Source: Siccirubricoccus sp. G192 (GTDB lineage: Bacteria > Pseudomonadota > Alphaproteobacteria > Acetobacterales > Acetobacteraceae). Taken from it: a DNA stretch of 64,000 nt. The notes below the pieces were generated by a model. That model saw only the letters and a program-made list of their open reading frames with translations. It ran no database searches and was not told where the DNA came from. A program made the translations under genes and the position numbers. Location: contig NZ_JAHREN010000001.1 of NCBI RefSeq assembly GCF_019084075.1, positions 682,001-746,000 on the forward strand. The letters are read 5' to 3'. Shown here one piece after another: positions 29,908 through 38,565 of this stretch. The first letter of the stretch is position 1; each line of letters opens with the position of its first letter.

Positions 29908-30930
29908 CGGCATCGGGCATCCGGGCGGCTCCCTGGCTTGGCGGCGCCATGCTCGCGGTGGCGCTGCTTGGTGGATGCGCGGCACCCGCCGGCCGGGCGG
30001 ATGGCCCTTCCTCGTCGTCGCAGGGCGACACCGATCGCCTCTGCGCGCCGCGCCTGGGGGTGCGGCAGGCCATGCCGGCCGAGGCGCCGCTCTCGCCCGA
30101 AGCCTACCGCTCGGCCTCCGGGAGCCTCGCCGCGCAGGGATTCTCCTCCACCGCCATCGAGATCGCCGAGGTCATCGGCGCCTTCGCCCCGCTGCGGCAA
30201 TTGGCGCTGCTGACGGTGGAAGCCCCCCCGCACCGTGGCCACCGAGCTGCGGCAGCTTCGCCTCCGCCAGGCCATCACGGACCGGATCCTGCTGGCGATG
30301 CTGGATGTCGCGGGCACCCTGGCCGCGATCGATTGCGAAGGGGAGCGCGGCGACCAGTTGCGGGCCCGGCTCCAGGGCATCGAAAACCGGCGGGCGCGCC
30401 GGCTGGGCCTCACCAGCATCATGATCGGCGCGCTGACGGCGGCCCTGTCGGGCGGGCTGTCGGTCGCGGGCGCCGGGGGCGGCGATGTCGTCGGGATAGT
30501 CGGTGGCGTGGCCGAGGCCTCGGTGGCGACATCCCTGCTCTTCGGCTCGGCCTCCGGCGAACTGCGCACCGAGCGCAACCTCCTGCGCGAGGTGCGGGAG
30601 CGGCCGGCCCGGTCCGGCCTGTTCCCGCCCTCGGTCTGGCGCTACCTGACCCGGCATCCGGGCGGCGACGCGAACCGGCCGGAGGTCGCCGAACTCGTGG
30701 CCGCCGAGTGGCGCCGCAACGAATTGCTCGGCGAGCCGAGCTCCGAGGCGGCGCGCGACCGGGCCGCGCTGCTGTTCGGCGCCGGCGGCGTCTATACGGT
30801 CGAGGATCTGGAGGTCAGGGACGCCATGCTGGACCTCCTGGAGGCCAGCATCGCGCTGATGAGCCGGGACCTCGGGGTGCTGCTGGAGGAGTTGCTGAAA
30901 TGGCCGCCGCCGGCGCGGAGCTCCTCGTGA
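29886..30930 (+). CDS. unrecognised lipoprotein with internal hydrophobic region (frameshifted here)
   Basis: I do not recognise the family. The N-terminus has a lipoprotein signal, MLAVALLGGCAAPAG. A seven-C run at 30223-30229 carries one extra base; after repair VATELRQLRLRQAITDRILL continues and the protein has about 347 residues. A Gly/Ala-rich hydrophobic stretch, ALTAALSGGLSVAGAGGGDV, lies in the middle, followed by a charged helical part. It may be anchored in the outer or inner membrane. ATG 29886 is used; 29904 is a possible alternative. Confidence 0.65.
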
Positions 30931-30954
30931 TCCACGGGGCCCCCGCCCCGCCCA

Positions 30955-31631
30955 TCAGCGCCGCGCCCGCACCGCCGCCCGCAGGTCCCGCTCCAGCGCC
31001 GTGAGCGCCGCGGCCAGGGCCGCGCTCATGCCCGCCGCCGCCGTCGGGCCCGGCACCTCGCCGTCGCGCCAGGGCCCGCCGGCCAGGGGTGCGGTGCCTT
31101 CCGGCATGAACTGGCCGAGGACGCGCGGCTGGCCGCCGCGGCCAGGGGTCTGGGACAGCAGCAGCACGGAGAGCGCGGCCCGCGCCACCGCCGCCTCGGA
31201 CTCCGCCTGCAGCCGCACCAGCTCCCCCTCCAGCACCAGGTCGGGCGGCAGGCGGGAGCCGGGGGCGGTGACGGCGGAGAAGAGGCCGCTGGCGGTGAGC
31301 CAGCGCCGCAGCGCCTCCTCCACCAATTCGACCGGGGGGCGGTCCATTCCTGCCAATAGGTCGTGGTGACCTGCTCCCCGGGCCCCAGCATGCGGAGCCC
31401 CCGCGCCTCCATCCCCGGCGCCGCGCGCAGCGAGCGCAGCAGCAGCACCGGGCCGCGGGCCGGCGGCGGGCTGGCCTGCGACCGCTCCGGCGCCAGGGAG
31501 AAGCGCTGCACCTCCTGATAGGGGCGGCTGGGCAGCACGCTGCAGCCGGCCAGCGCGGGCAGGAGCAGGAGCAGGCCGCGGCGAGCCAGGGAAGGTGACG
31601 CGGGAGGGGCCTTGGGCATGGACATGGGCAT
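30955..31631 (-). CDS. ABC-type transport auxiliary lipoprotein (frameshifted here)
   Basis: A lipoprotein of the PqiC/ABC-transport-auxiliary family, which pairs with MlaD/MCE proteins. The signal is GLLLLLPALAGCSVLPSRPY. The body has VQRFSLAPERSQ, ALRVLLLRSLRAAPGMEARG-like strands and VTTTYWQEWTA, then the frame breaks at a six-G run at 31334-31339, where one base is missing. It continues PPVELVEEALRRWLTASGLF and LVLEGELVRLQAESEAAVAR. The repaired length is about 225 residues. It is the last gene of the mla-type operon, 6 bases after mlaD. Confidence 0.82.
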
Positions 31632-31637
31632 TCCCGG

Positions 31638-32657
31638 CTAACGCCTTGGCGGCGGCGGCGGCGGCGCGCCGAACAGGGCCTGGGAGGGGTTGCGACGCAG
31701 CGCCTCGGTCGTGTCGCGCAGATTGGCGACGGCGGCCCGCAGATCGCGCAGGATCGGCCCGAGTTCCGCCTGGATGTCGGTGGTGGCGCTGCGCGCCGTC
31801 CGCAGCCCGGCATCGAGCGTGTTGAGGCTGGCCGGCAGGCGGCCCACCACGCTGCGCAGCTCGGCCGAGGCCCCGGCCAGATTGGCCAGCGTCTGGCGCA
31901 GCTCGCGGCTGGCGAGCAGTTCGCGCGCCTCGGCCGCGGTGCCGCGGAATTCCGCCATCGTCCCGGGCAGGTCGGCCGCCTCGGTCGTGCCGCGCAGGCT
32001 GCGGAGCAGTGTCGCCGCCTCCTGCAGGGTCTGGGCGAAGTCGCCGTCATGCACCTGGCTGCGGAGATCGGCGACGAGGCCGACCACATTGCCGATCAGC
32101 GACTCGAGATCCACGCCCTCCAGCCGCTTCAGCAGCGTCTCGGCCGCGTTCTGCACCTGCGCGACGGTGGAGGGGATGGCCGGGATATAGGTGTAGCGCG
32201 GCTCCCAGGGGACGCGCACCGGCGGGTAACGCTCCGGATCGACGAAATCGAGCTCCAGGTAATTCACGCCGGTGATGCCCTGCGCCGCGATCCGGACCCG
32301 CAGGCCGAGGCGGATGGCATCCGCTACCGAGGGTCCGCCCCCGACCTTCGCCGTGTCCACCGAGAAGCGCACGAAGACCAACTGGAAGGCGGTGGCGAGG
32401 GTATTCCCCTCCGGCCGGGGATATTCGGCATTGACCAGCCCGATTTCCGTCACCCGGCCGATCGCGACACCGCGGTAGCGCACCGGCGAGCCGTTATCCA
32501 GCCCCTGCACGGATTCCCGGATATAGGTCTCGAACATCACGCTGCCGGCGCCGCCGAAACGGTTGGCGGTGAAGAACAGGATGAACCCCACCGCCAGCGC
32601 CAGGCCGATCAGGACCAACGCGCCGACGCGCAGATAGAGGCCTCGCGCCTGGGGCAT
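31638..32657 (-). CDS. mlaD: MlaD family (MCE domain) lipid-transport protein
   Basis: A 339-residue periplasmic protein anchored by one N-terminal membrane helix (GALVLIGLALAVGFILFF). The MCE domain shows ESVQGLDNGSPVRYRGVAIG, RVTEIGLVNAEYP and the ARIAAQGITGVNYLELDF-like strand. The C-terminal 170 residues are helical, with repeats of LRSLRG/LANLAG type, and end in Pro/Arg. It forms part of an ABC system that moves phospholipids between membranes. It lies 40 bases after the ATPase gene. Confidence 0.92.
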   Translation of the reverse strand: MPQARGLYLRVGALVLIGLALAVGFILFFTANRFGGAGSVMFETYIRESVQGLDNGSPVRYRGVAIGRVTEIGLVNAEYPRPEGNTLATAFQLVFVRFSVDTAKVGGGPSVADAIRLGLRVRIAAQGITGVNYLELDFVDPERYPPVRVPWEPRYTYIPAIPSTVAQVQNAAETLLKRLEGVDLESLIGNVVGLVADLRSQVHDGDFAQTLQEAATLLRSLRGTTEAADLPGTMAEFRGTAAEARELLASRELRQTLANLAGASAELRSVVGRLPASLNTLDAGLRTARSATTDIQAELGPILRDLRAAVANLRDTTEALRRNPSQALFGAPPPPPPRR

Positions 32658-32697
32658 CGCTAGGGTCCGGCCGCGGCGCGGCGCGTGGGTCGGATGC

Positions 32698-33447
32698 TCA
32701 TGCCAATACCTCTCGCCGGAAGAAGGCGCGCACCACGGGATTCTCGCTTTCCTCGCGCAGCCGCCGCGGGTCGCCTTCCGCGATCATGCCTTTGGCATCC
32801 TTGTCCAGCATGATGCAACGGTCGCCGATCGCCAGGATGGACTGCAATTCGTGTGTGACTACAACGAAGGTGGTGCCGAGTTCCCGCGCGAGTTGCCGGA
32901 TCAGCGCATCCAGCCCGGCCGAGGTGATGGGGTCGAGCCCGGCCGAGGGCTCGTCCAGGAACAGGATCGGCGGGTCGAGCGCCATGGCGCGGGCGATGCC
33001 GGCGCGCTTGGCCATGCCGCCCGAGATCTCCGCCGGCAGGCGCAGCGCCGCATCCGCCAGCCCGACCAGGCCGAGCTTGGCCTGCGCCACCAGCGCCCGC
33101 GCCTCGGCCGGCAGGGCGGTATGCTGCTCCAGTGGCACCTCGATATTCTCGGCCAGGGTAAGCGAGCCGAACAGCGCGCCAGACTGCCACATCACGCCGA
33201 TCCGGCGCAGCAGCGCCTGCCGCGCCTCGCCGCGCAGCGTGTCGATGTCCTCGCCGAGCACCTCGATGCGGCCCTCGGCCGGCTCGTAGAGGCCGATCAC
33301 GTGCTTCAGCAGCGTCGACTTGCCGGAGCCGGAGCCGCCGAGGATGATGAAGACCTCGCCTGGCCGCACCTCGAAGGAGACATGCTCGAAGATGGTCCGG
33401 CCACCGAAGCGGGCGGCCAGGTTCTCCACCCTGACGACGGGCTCCAT
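32698..33447 (-). CDS. mlaF: ABC transporter ATP-binding protein, MlaF-like
   Basis: A 249-residue ATPase. Walker A is GGSGSGKSTLLKHVIGL, the signature is EISGGMAKRAGIARAMALDP, Walker B is PILFLDEPSAGLDPITSAGL, and the switch His follows in VVVTHELQSI. MAKRAG in the signature is typical of MlaF. It powers lipid transport with the MlaE permease upstream, whose stop overlaps its start by one base. Confidence 0.94.
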   Translation of the reverse strand: MEPVVRVENLAARFGGRTIFEHVSFEVRPGEVFIILGGSGSGKSTLLKHVIGLYEPAEGRIEVLGEDIDTLRGEARQALLRRIGVMWQSGALFGSLTLAENIEVPLEQHTALPAEARALVAQAKLGLVGLADAALRLPAEISGGMAKRAGIARAMALDPPILFLDEPSAGLDPITSAGLDALIRQLARELGTTFVVVTHELQSILAIGDRCIMLDKDAKGMIAEGDPRRLREESENPVVRAFFRREVLA

Positions 33448-34562
33448 CAGAGGCCGAGCCGGAAGAACAGCACGGCGAAGATGCCGTCCAGCAGCACGAT
33501 GGAGACGATGCCGCCCACCACCGCCGCCGTCGCCGCATCGCCCACCGCGCGCGGGCCGCGTCCGGCGCCGAGCCCGGCCCGGCAGCCGACCAGCCCGATC
33601 GCCAGGCCGAAGACCGCTGCCTTGAACAGCCCGCCCAGCAAATCCTTCAACTGGACCCAGCTCTGCAATTGCGCGATCACCCCGGCCGGCGGGAAGCCCA
33701 GCGTCGCCATCACCGCCGCCATGCCGAGCAGGCCCGCGAGGTCCATCAGCAGGGCCAGCACCGGCATCACCAGCATGGCCGCCAGCAGCCGCGGCAGCAC
33801 CAGCCAGGCCACCGGGTCGATGCCCATGATGCGCAGCGCATCCACCTCCTCGTTCACCACCATGGTGCCGAGTTCGGCGGCATAGGCGGAGCCGGTGCGG
33901 CCGGCCAGCACCACCGCCGCCATCAGCGGCCCGAGTTCCCGCAGCAGGGAAATGCCGACCAGGTTCGGGATGTAGACCTCGGCCCCGAACTGGCGCATCG
34001 GGATGGAGGACTGGAAGGCCAGGATCAGGCCGATCAGGAAGCCAAGCAGCAGGGTCAGGCCGAAGGCGCGCAGTCCGGCCTCGTCCAGGTGCCGCAGCAT
34101 CTCGGACAGACGCAGCCGCCAGGGGCGTCGGATGGTGCCGAGCCCGGCCACCAGCGCCTCGCCCAGGAAGGCCACCTGCGCCAGCATGCCCTGGCCGCGC
34201 TCGATGGTGGCCTGGCCGATCAGCCCGAGCCAGGGCAGCGGGAGCGGCGGCTCCGGCGGTGGCGCGGCCAATGCCTGGCGGGTGCGGTCCAGCACCGCCT
34301 GGAGCGGGCCGGGCGGCATTCCCGCCCAGCGCGCCTCCCCGGCCAGGTGCTCCAGGTGCAGCAGCAGCACGGCGCCCGCGGTATCCAGCGCGGTGAGGCC
34401 GGCGAGGTCGAGGATCAGCGGCCTGGCGCGGGCGGCGCGGCGCGTCGCCTCCGGCCAGAGGCGGGCGGCGGCCCCGGCCTCCAGCCGGCCATGGAAGACG
34501 AGGCGAAGCCCCTCCCCCTCCGGCCGGGCTTCGAGCCTGGCGTCCTGGCCGGCCATGCTCAT
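33447..34562 (-). CDS. mlaE: MlaE-type ABC permease with fused N-terminal STAS domain
   Basis: A 371-residue permease. Residues 10-105 form a STAS (MlaB-like) domain, with ARPLILDLAGLTALDTAGAV. The permease part has ALVAGLGTIRRPWRLRLSEM, QFGAEVYIPNLVGISLLREL and the family signature ELGTMVVNEEVDALRIMGID. So the roles of MlaB and MlaE are in one chain. ATG 34562 is used; an earlier ATG at 34598 would overlap the methyltransferase gene by 23 bases. No mlaC gene is present in the cluster. Confidence 0.93.
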   Translation of the reverse strand: MSMAGQDARLEARPEGEGLRLVFHGRLEAGAAARLWPEATRRAARARPLILDLAGLTALDTAGAVLLLHLEHLAGEARWAGMPPGPLQAVLDRTRQALAAPPPEPPLPLPWLGLIGQATIERGQGMLAQVAFLGEALVAGLGTIRRPWRLRLSEMLRHLDEAGLRAFGLTLLLGFLIGLILAFQSSIPMRQFGAEVYIPNLVGISLLRELGPLMAAVVLAGRTGSAYAAELGTMVVNEEVDALRIMGIDPVAWLVLPRLLAAMLVMPVLALLMDLAGLLGMAAVMATLGFPPAGVIAQLQSWVQLKDLLGGLFKAAVFGLAIGLVGCRAGLGAGRGPRAVGDAATAAVVGGIVSIVLLDGIFAVLFFRLGL

Positions 34563-34575
34563 GCCCGGACCGGCC

Positions 34576-35409
34576 TCACGCAGGGCCTCCCAGCGCATGG
34601 ATCAGCACCGCGGCGGCGGCGGCGACATTCAGGCTCTCCACCACCGGCCCCTGCGCGCCGCTGCCGCCCAGGGCGGCACCGGCCAGGGTGACGCGGGCCT
34701 CGCAGGCTTCCAGCGTCGGCATCGGCAGGCCCTGTTCCTCATTGCCGAGCACCAGCGCGACCGGCCGGTCGCGTGGGACCGTCCGGGGGGCTGCCCCGCC
34801 GGCCGCGACCGCCGCCAGGGTCAGGAAGCGCCCGCGCATCCCCCGCAGCAGCGCCGGCAGGTCGCGCGCGCGGAACACCTCCAGATGCTCCAGCCCACCC
34901 TCGGCGGTGCGGAAGGCGGCGTCGGAGAGGTCCGCCTGGCGGGCATCGCCGGACAGGACCAGGGCGCGGCAGCCGAAGAAGGCGGCGGAGCGGGCGATGG
35001 CGCCGAGATTGTGCGGATTGCCGATCCCGTCCAGCACCGGCAGCAGCGGGGCTTCCGGCATATCGGCCGGCAGCGCGGCGCCGGGGAGCGGCGTGGCGAA
35101 GCGCGTCTGGGCGACGGCGACGATGCCGCCATGGTGCTGCGTGCCGGCGATGCGGGCGAGTTCCTCCGGCGGCACCTCCCGGTAGGGCCGCCGGGTGCGG
35201 GCGAGATGCGCGCAGAGCGGCCCGGCCAGGCGGCGACGGTCCTCGGTATAGAAGAGCCGCAGCACCGCCTCCGGCCGCCGCAGGAACAGGGCACGCACCG
35301 GGGCGGCGCCGCAGATGCGGTTCGGCTCCGGCGGGCGCGGCAGAGGCGGCGCTGGCTCGCCCGCCACGCTGCCGCCGCGCCGCTCGCGGAAGCGCGGCCC
35401 TTCAGCCAC
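34576..35409 (-). CDS. TrmH/SpoU-family RNA 2'-O-methyltransferase
   Basis: A 277-residue SPOUT methyltransferase. A small RNA-binding N-terminal part (CGAAPVRALFLRRPEAVLRL) precedes the knotted domain: PVLDGIGNPHNLGAIARSAA, ALVLGNEEQGLP and LNVAAAAAVLIHAL, the three SpoU motifs. It methylates ribose in rRNA or tRNA using SAM; the target base is unknown. The start is GTG at 35409, overlapping the preceding stop by 8 bases. Confidence 0.9.
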   Translation of the reverse strand: MAEGPRFRERRGGSVAGEPAPPLPRPPEPNRICGAAPVRALFLRRPEAVLRLFYTEDRRRLAGPLCAHLARTRRPYREVPPEELARIAGTQHHGGIVAVAQTRFATPLPGAALPADMPEAPLLPVLDGIGNPHNLGAIARSAAFFGCRALVLSGDARQADLSDAAFRTAEGGLEHLEVFRARDLPALLRGMRGRFLTLAAVAAGGAAPRTVPRDRPVALVLGNEEQGLPMPTLEACEARVTLAGAALGGSGAQGPVVESLNVAAAAAVLIHALGGPA

Positions 35410-36406
35410 CGGCAAGGGCCTGCAGCCTGTCGTGCAGCGCCGCCGGCACCTCCAGCCCCTCGGCCCCGGCCTTTTCCGCCAGCGCCGCGCGCCGGCTGCC
35501 GGGCAGGCGGACACCCGTATCGCCCAGCATGGCGCCGACCAGCACCTCCACCCGGTCGAGGAAGCCCTCCTGCCCGGCCATTGCACCGGGGTCGATCGCC
35601 AGGATTGCCTGGCCGAGCCGCGGCCGGTTGCCCTCATCCACGAAGAAGCTGTCGGCCTCGAAGCCGAAGGCGGCGCCGGTGAGGGCGCAGCACAGCAGTT
35701 CCACCACCAGCGCCAGCAGCGCCCCCTTGGTGCCGCCGGCCGCCAGCATGGCGCCCCCGAGCGCCGCATCCGGGTCCGTGGTGGGGTTGCCTTCGGCGTC
35801 GATCGCCCAGCCCTCGGGAATCCGCCGGCCCTCCTTCGCCGCCACCATGATCCGGCCCCGCGCCACCTGCGACAGGGCGAGGTCGATCACCAGGGGCTCC
35901 GCCCCCCGCCGCGGAAAGGCGGCGGCGACCGGGTTGGTGCCGAGCAGCGGTCGCCGGCCGCCGGGCACCGGCATGGCGGCGGGGGAGTTCGTGAAGGCCA
36001 ACGCCACCAGGCCCTGCCGTGCCAGCGCCGCCACCGGCAGGCCCATGGCGCCGGAATGGTGGCTGTTGGTGATGCCGAGGAAGGCGACGCCATGCGCCCG
36101 CGCCCGCCGCGCCGCCTCCGCCACCGCGAGGTCGAGCGCCGGATAGGCCAGGCCGTGCCGCGCATCCACCAGCGCCGCGCCGCCGCGCTCCGCCACCACC
36201 GCCGGCACCGCCCCGCCATCGGCGCGGCCGTTGCGGAGGAAGGCGGCGTATTGCGGCACGCGGGAGAGGCCGTGGCCGGCCTGGCCCTGCGCCTCGGCGG
36301 CCACCAGGGTGCGGGCGGTCGCCGCCGCCATGGTGGGCGCCGCGCCGGCCGCCGCGAGGGCGGCGCGGACGAGGTCCTCGGCCGCCGCCATGCTCAGTCT
36401 GGGCAT
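35402..36406 (-). CDS. Ldh/MDH2-family malate/L-lactate-type dehydrogenase
   Basis: A 334-residue NAD(P)-dependent 2-hydroxyacid dehydrogenase of the malate/L-lactate/sulfolactate (MDH2) fold. Blocks AEAQGQAGHGLSRVPQYAAF, ITNSHHSGAMGLPVAALARQ and ALAFTNSPAAMPVPGGRRPL hold the expected catalytic His and substrate Arg sites, and GTNPVAAAFP is present. It lies with a D-2-hydroxyacid dehydrogenase and a Bug-type binding protein. Similar pairs oxidise the two stereoisomers of a hydroxyacid; the substrate here is not known. Confidence 0.9.
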   Translation of the reverse strand: MPRLSMAAAEDLVRAALAAAGAAPTMAAATARTLVAAEAQGQAGHGLSRVPQYAAFLRNGRADGGAVPAVVAERGGAALVDARHGLAYPALDLAVAEAARRARAHGVAFLGITNSHHSGAMGLPVAALARQGLVALAFTNSPAAMPVPGGRRPLLGTNPVAAAFPRRGAEPLVIDLALSQVARGRIMVAAKEGRRIPEGWAIDAEGNPTTDPDAALGGAMLAAGGTKGALLALVVELLCCALTGAAFGFEADSFFVDEGNRPRLGQAILAIDPGAMAGQEGFLDRVEVLVGAMLGDTGVRLPGSRRAALAEKAGAEGLEVPAALHDRLQALAGG

Positions 36407-36440
36407 CGCCTGCTCCTTGATCTTCCGGGACAGGGAAATG

Positions 36441-37381
36441 TCACGCCATGGCCAGCGCGACCAGCACCCGTTCAGCGATCAGCGAGGAGACCCGGATATT
36501 GCTCTCGGCCGTCACCCCCGCGATATGCGGGGTCAGCAGCAGGTTCGGGCAGCCGGCGAGCGGCGATCCCGCCGGCAGGGGCTCGGTCTCGAAGACATCG
36601 AGCGCGGCGCCGCCGAGCCGGCCGGCCCGGAGCGCGGCCGCCAGTGCCGCTTCCTCCACCACGCCGCCGCGCGAGGTGTTCACCAGCACCGCGCCGGGCT
36701 TCATGCCGGCAAGGCAGGCGGCATCGACCAAGCCGCGGGTCGCCTCGGTGAGCGGCACATGCAGGGTCACGGCATCGGCCTTGGCGAAAAGCGCCTCCAG
36801 CGCCACCCGCTCGGTCGCCGTCTCGGACCAGCCGGAATGGTCGGTGGGCAGCACCGGGTCATGGCCGATCACCACCATGCCGAAGGCCCGCGCCAATTCG
36901 CGACCCGCCGTCCGATATCGCCGAAGCCGACGACGCCCAGCGTCTTGCCCGCCATCTCCCGCCCCGCCGAGAGCCGGGCGCGCGGCCATTGGCCGCCGGC
37001 GACCTCGGGCGTGGCGAAATAGGCACCGCGCAGCAGCGCCCCCACCGCCAGGATCACGTATTCGGCCACCGAATCAGCATTGGCGCCGGTGGCCGGGATC
37101 ACCTCCACCGCGCGGGCGCGGCAGGCCGGCAGGTCGATATTGTCGAGCCCGACGCCGAGCCGCCCCACCACCTTCAGCCCCGGCCCATGCCGCAGCAGCG
37201 CCGCATCCACCAGGGTGCGGTTGCGCACGATCAGCGCCCGCGCCTGGCCGAGCGAGGCTGCCAGCCGGTCCGGCGCATCCACCAGGGCGGGGTCGTAGAG
37301 CGTGGGATGGGCGGCGTCGAGCGAGGCGACCGCTGCGGCTTCCATGAATTCGGCGATGACGATGTGGCTCATGCGCAGCAA
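36441..37381 (-). CDS. D-2-hydroxyacid dehydrogenase, SerA-like (frameshifted here)
   Basis: A SerA-like NAD-dependent dehydrogenase of about 313 residues after repair. The substrate domain has ARALIVRNRTLVDAALLRHG and LKVVGRLGVGLDNIDLPACR; the NAD site is LGVVGFGDIGRRVA. One base is missing near 36899-36902, after which ELARAFGMVVIGHDPVLPTD continues. The catalytic Arg is in LVNTSRGGVVEEAALAAALR and the His in LLLTPHIAGVTAES. ATG 37381 or 37372 starts the protein. It sits 34 bases before the Ldh-type gene. Confidence 0.87.
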
Positions 37382-37401
37382 TGCTTTCCCCGGGGGCGGG
37401 C

Positions 37402-38394
37402 CTAATCCACCTTGATGCCGGCCTCGGCCACCAGCCGCGACCAGCGCTCCACCTGGCCGTCGATATACTCCCGCGAGCGGGCGGCGTCCCAGCCGAGGAC
37501 GTCGAAGCCACCCTCCTCCGCGCGGCGCACCACCTCCGGGTCGCGGATGGCGGCCAGGGTATCGCGCTCGATCTTCTGGAAGACCGGGCGCGGCACGGCG
37601 GCATTGGTCAAGATGGCGGTCCAGTTGGTGATCTCAAGCCCGGGCGCGCCGGCCTCATGCACCGTCGGGATCTCGGGTACCAGCTTGTGCCGGCGGGTAT
37701 CGGTGATGGCGAGGCCGCGCAGCCGGCCGCTCTTCAACTGGCCGATGCATTCGGGCAGGTTGGAGATGAGGACATCGAGATTGCCGGCCACCAGGTCCGT
37801 CACGCCCGGGGCGCCGCCGCGATAGGGCACATGCACCAGGTTCGGCCCGGCCCCGGCCACCCGCCGGAACAATTCCAGCGCCAGATGCGGTGGCGAGCCA
37901 TTGCCCGATGACCCGCCATTCATCTGCCGCGTCTTCGCCTGCTCCAGCAGATCCCCCAGGCTCCGTGCCGGGTTGGAGGGATTGACGCAGACCACCAGCG
38001 GCAGCGAGCCCAGCACCGAGACCGGCGCGAAATCCCGCCGCAGGTTGTAGGGGGCATTGGGGAAAAGGCTGACATTCACCGCATGGGTCAGGGTGATGGC
38101 GAGCAGCGTATGGCCATCGGCCGGCGCCTTGGCCGCGGCATCGGCGCCGATCAGGCCGTTGCCGCCGGGGCGGTTGTCCACCACCACGGGCTGCGACCAG
38201 GTCTGCGTCAGCTTCTGCGCGACCAGCCGGGCCATGATGTCGGTGAGGCCGGCCGGGGTGAAGGGCACGATGTAGCGCAGCCCGCGGTCGGGGAAGGTGT
38301 TCGGCGCCTGCGGGCCGCCCTGGGCGCCGGCGCGGGTGAAGGGCAGCAGCCCGGCGGCCAGGCCCAGCATGGCCCGGCGGGTGGCAGTGGTCAC
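37402..38394 (-). CDS. Bug-family (TctC-like) solute-binding protein
   Basis: A 330-residue periplasmic binding protein of tripartite tricarboxylate transporters. A signal peptide with twin arginine-like start (TTATRRAMLGLAAGLLPFTR) precedes GLRYIVPFTPAGLTDIMARL and VDNRPGGNGLIGADAAAKAP, Bug family hallmarks; MNGGSSGNGSPPHLALELFR follows. Such proteins bind carboxylates. No permease genes (TctA/TctB) are in the cluster, so it probably serves a transporter encoded elsewhere. It precedes the two dehydrogenases. Confidence 0.93.
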   Translation of the reverse strand: MTTATRRAMLGLAAGLLPFTRAGAQGGPQAPNTFPDRGLRYIVPFTPAGLTDIMARLVAQKLTQTWSQPVVVDNRPGGNGLIGADAAAKAPADGHTLLAITLTHAVNVSLFPNAPYNLRRDFAPVSVLGSLPLVVCVNPSNPARSLGDLLEQAKTRQMNGGSSGNGSPPHLALELFRRVAGAGPNLVHVPYRGGAPGVTDLVAGNLDVLISNLPECIGQLKSGRLRGLAITDTRRHKLVPEIPTVHEAGAPGLEITNWTAILTNAAVPRPVFQKIERDTLAAIRDPEVVRRAEEGGFDVLGWDAARSREYIDGQVERWSRLVAEAGIKVD

Positions 38395-38479
38395 GGCGTT
38401 TCTCCTGACATGGCACCGGTTGGTCCGGCTATGCCGCGAAGCCTAAAGCGGAACTGGGCGTGGAGGAAACGGTGGAGAC

Positions 38480-38565
38480 GCGCCGCAGCCGCCGGCTACG
38501 CCACCGGCAGCCGCAATCCTTGCCCACGCGCGGCGCAGCCGATGGCTACGCCACCGGCAGCCGCA
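38480..38565. repeat. direct repeat of the 3' end of chvG
   Basis: A 36-base sequence occurs at 38480-38515 and again at 38530-38565, a period of 50. The two copies differ only near their left ends; the last 20 or so bases (GGCTACGCCACCGGCAGCCG) are identical. The right copy covers the last codons and the stop of the kinase gene; the left copy lies just after the stop and is not in a gene. Confidence 0.8.
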
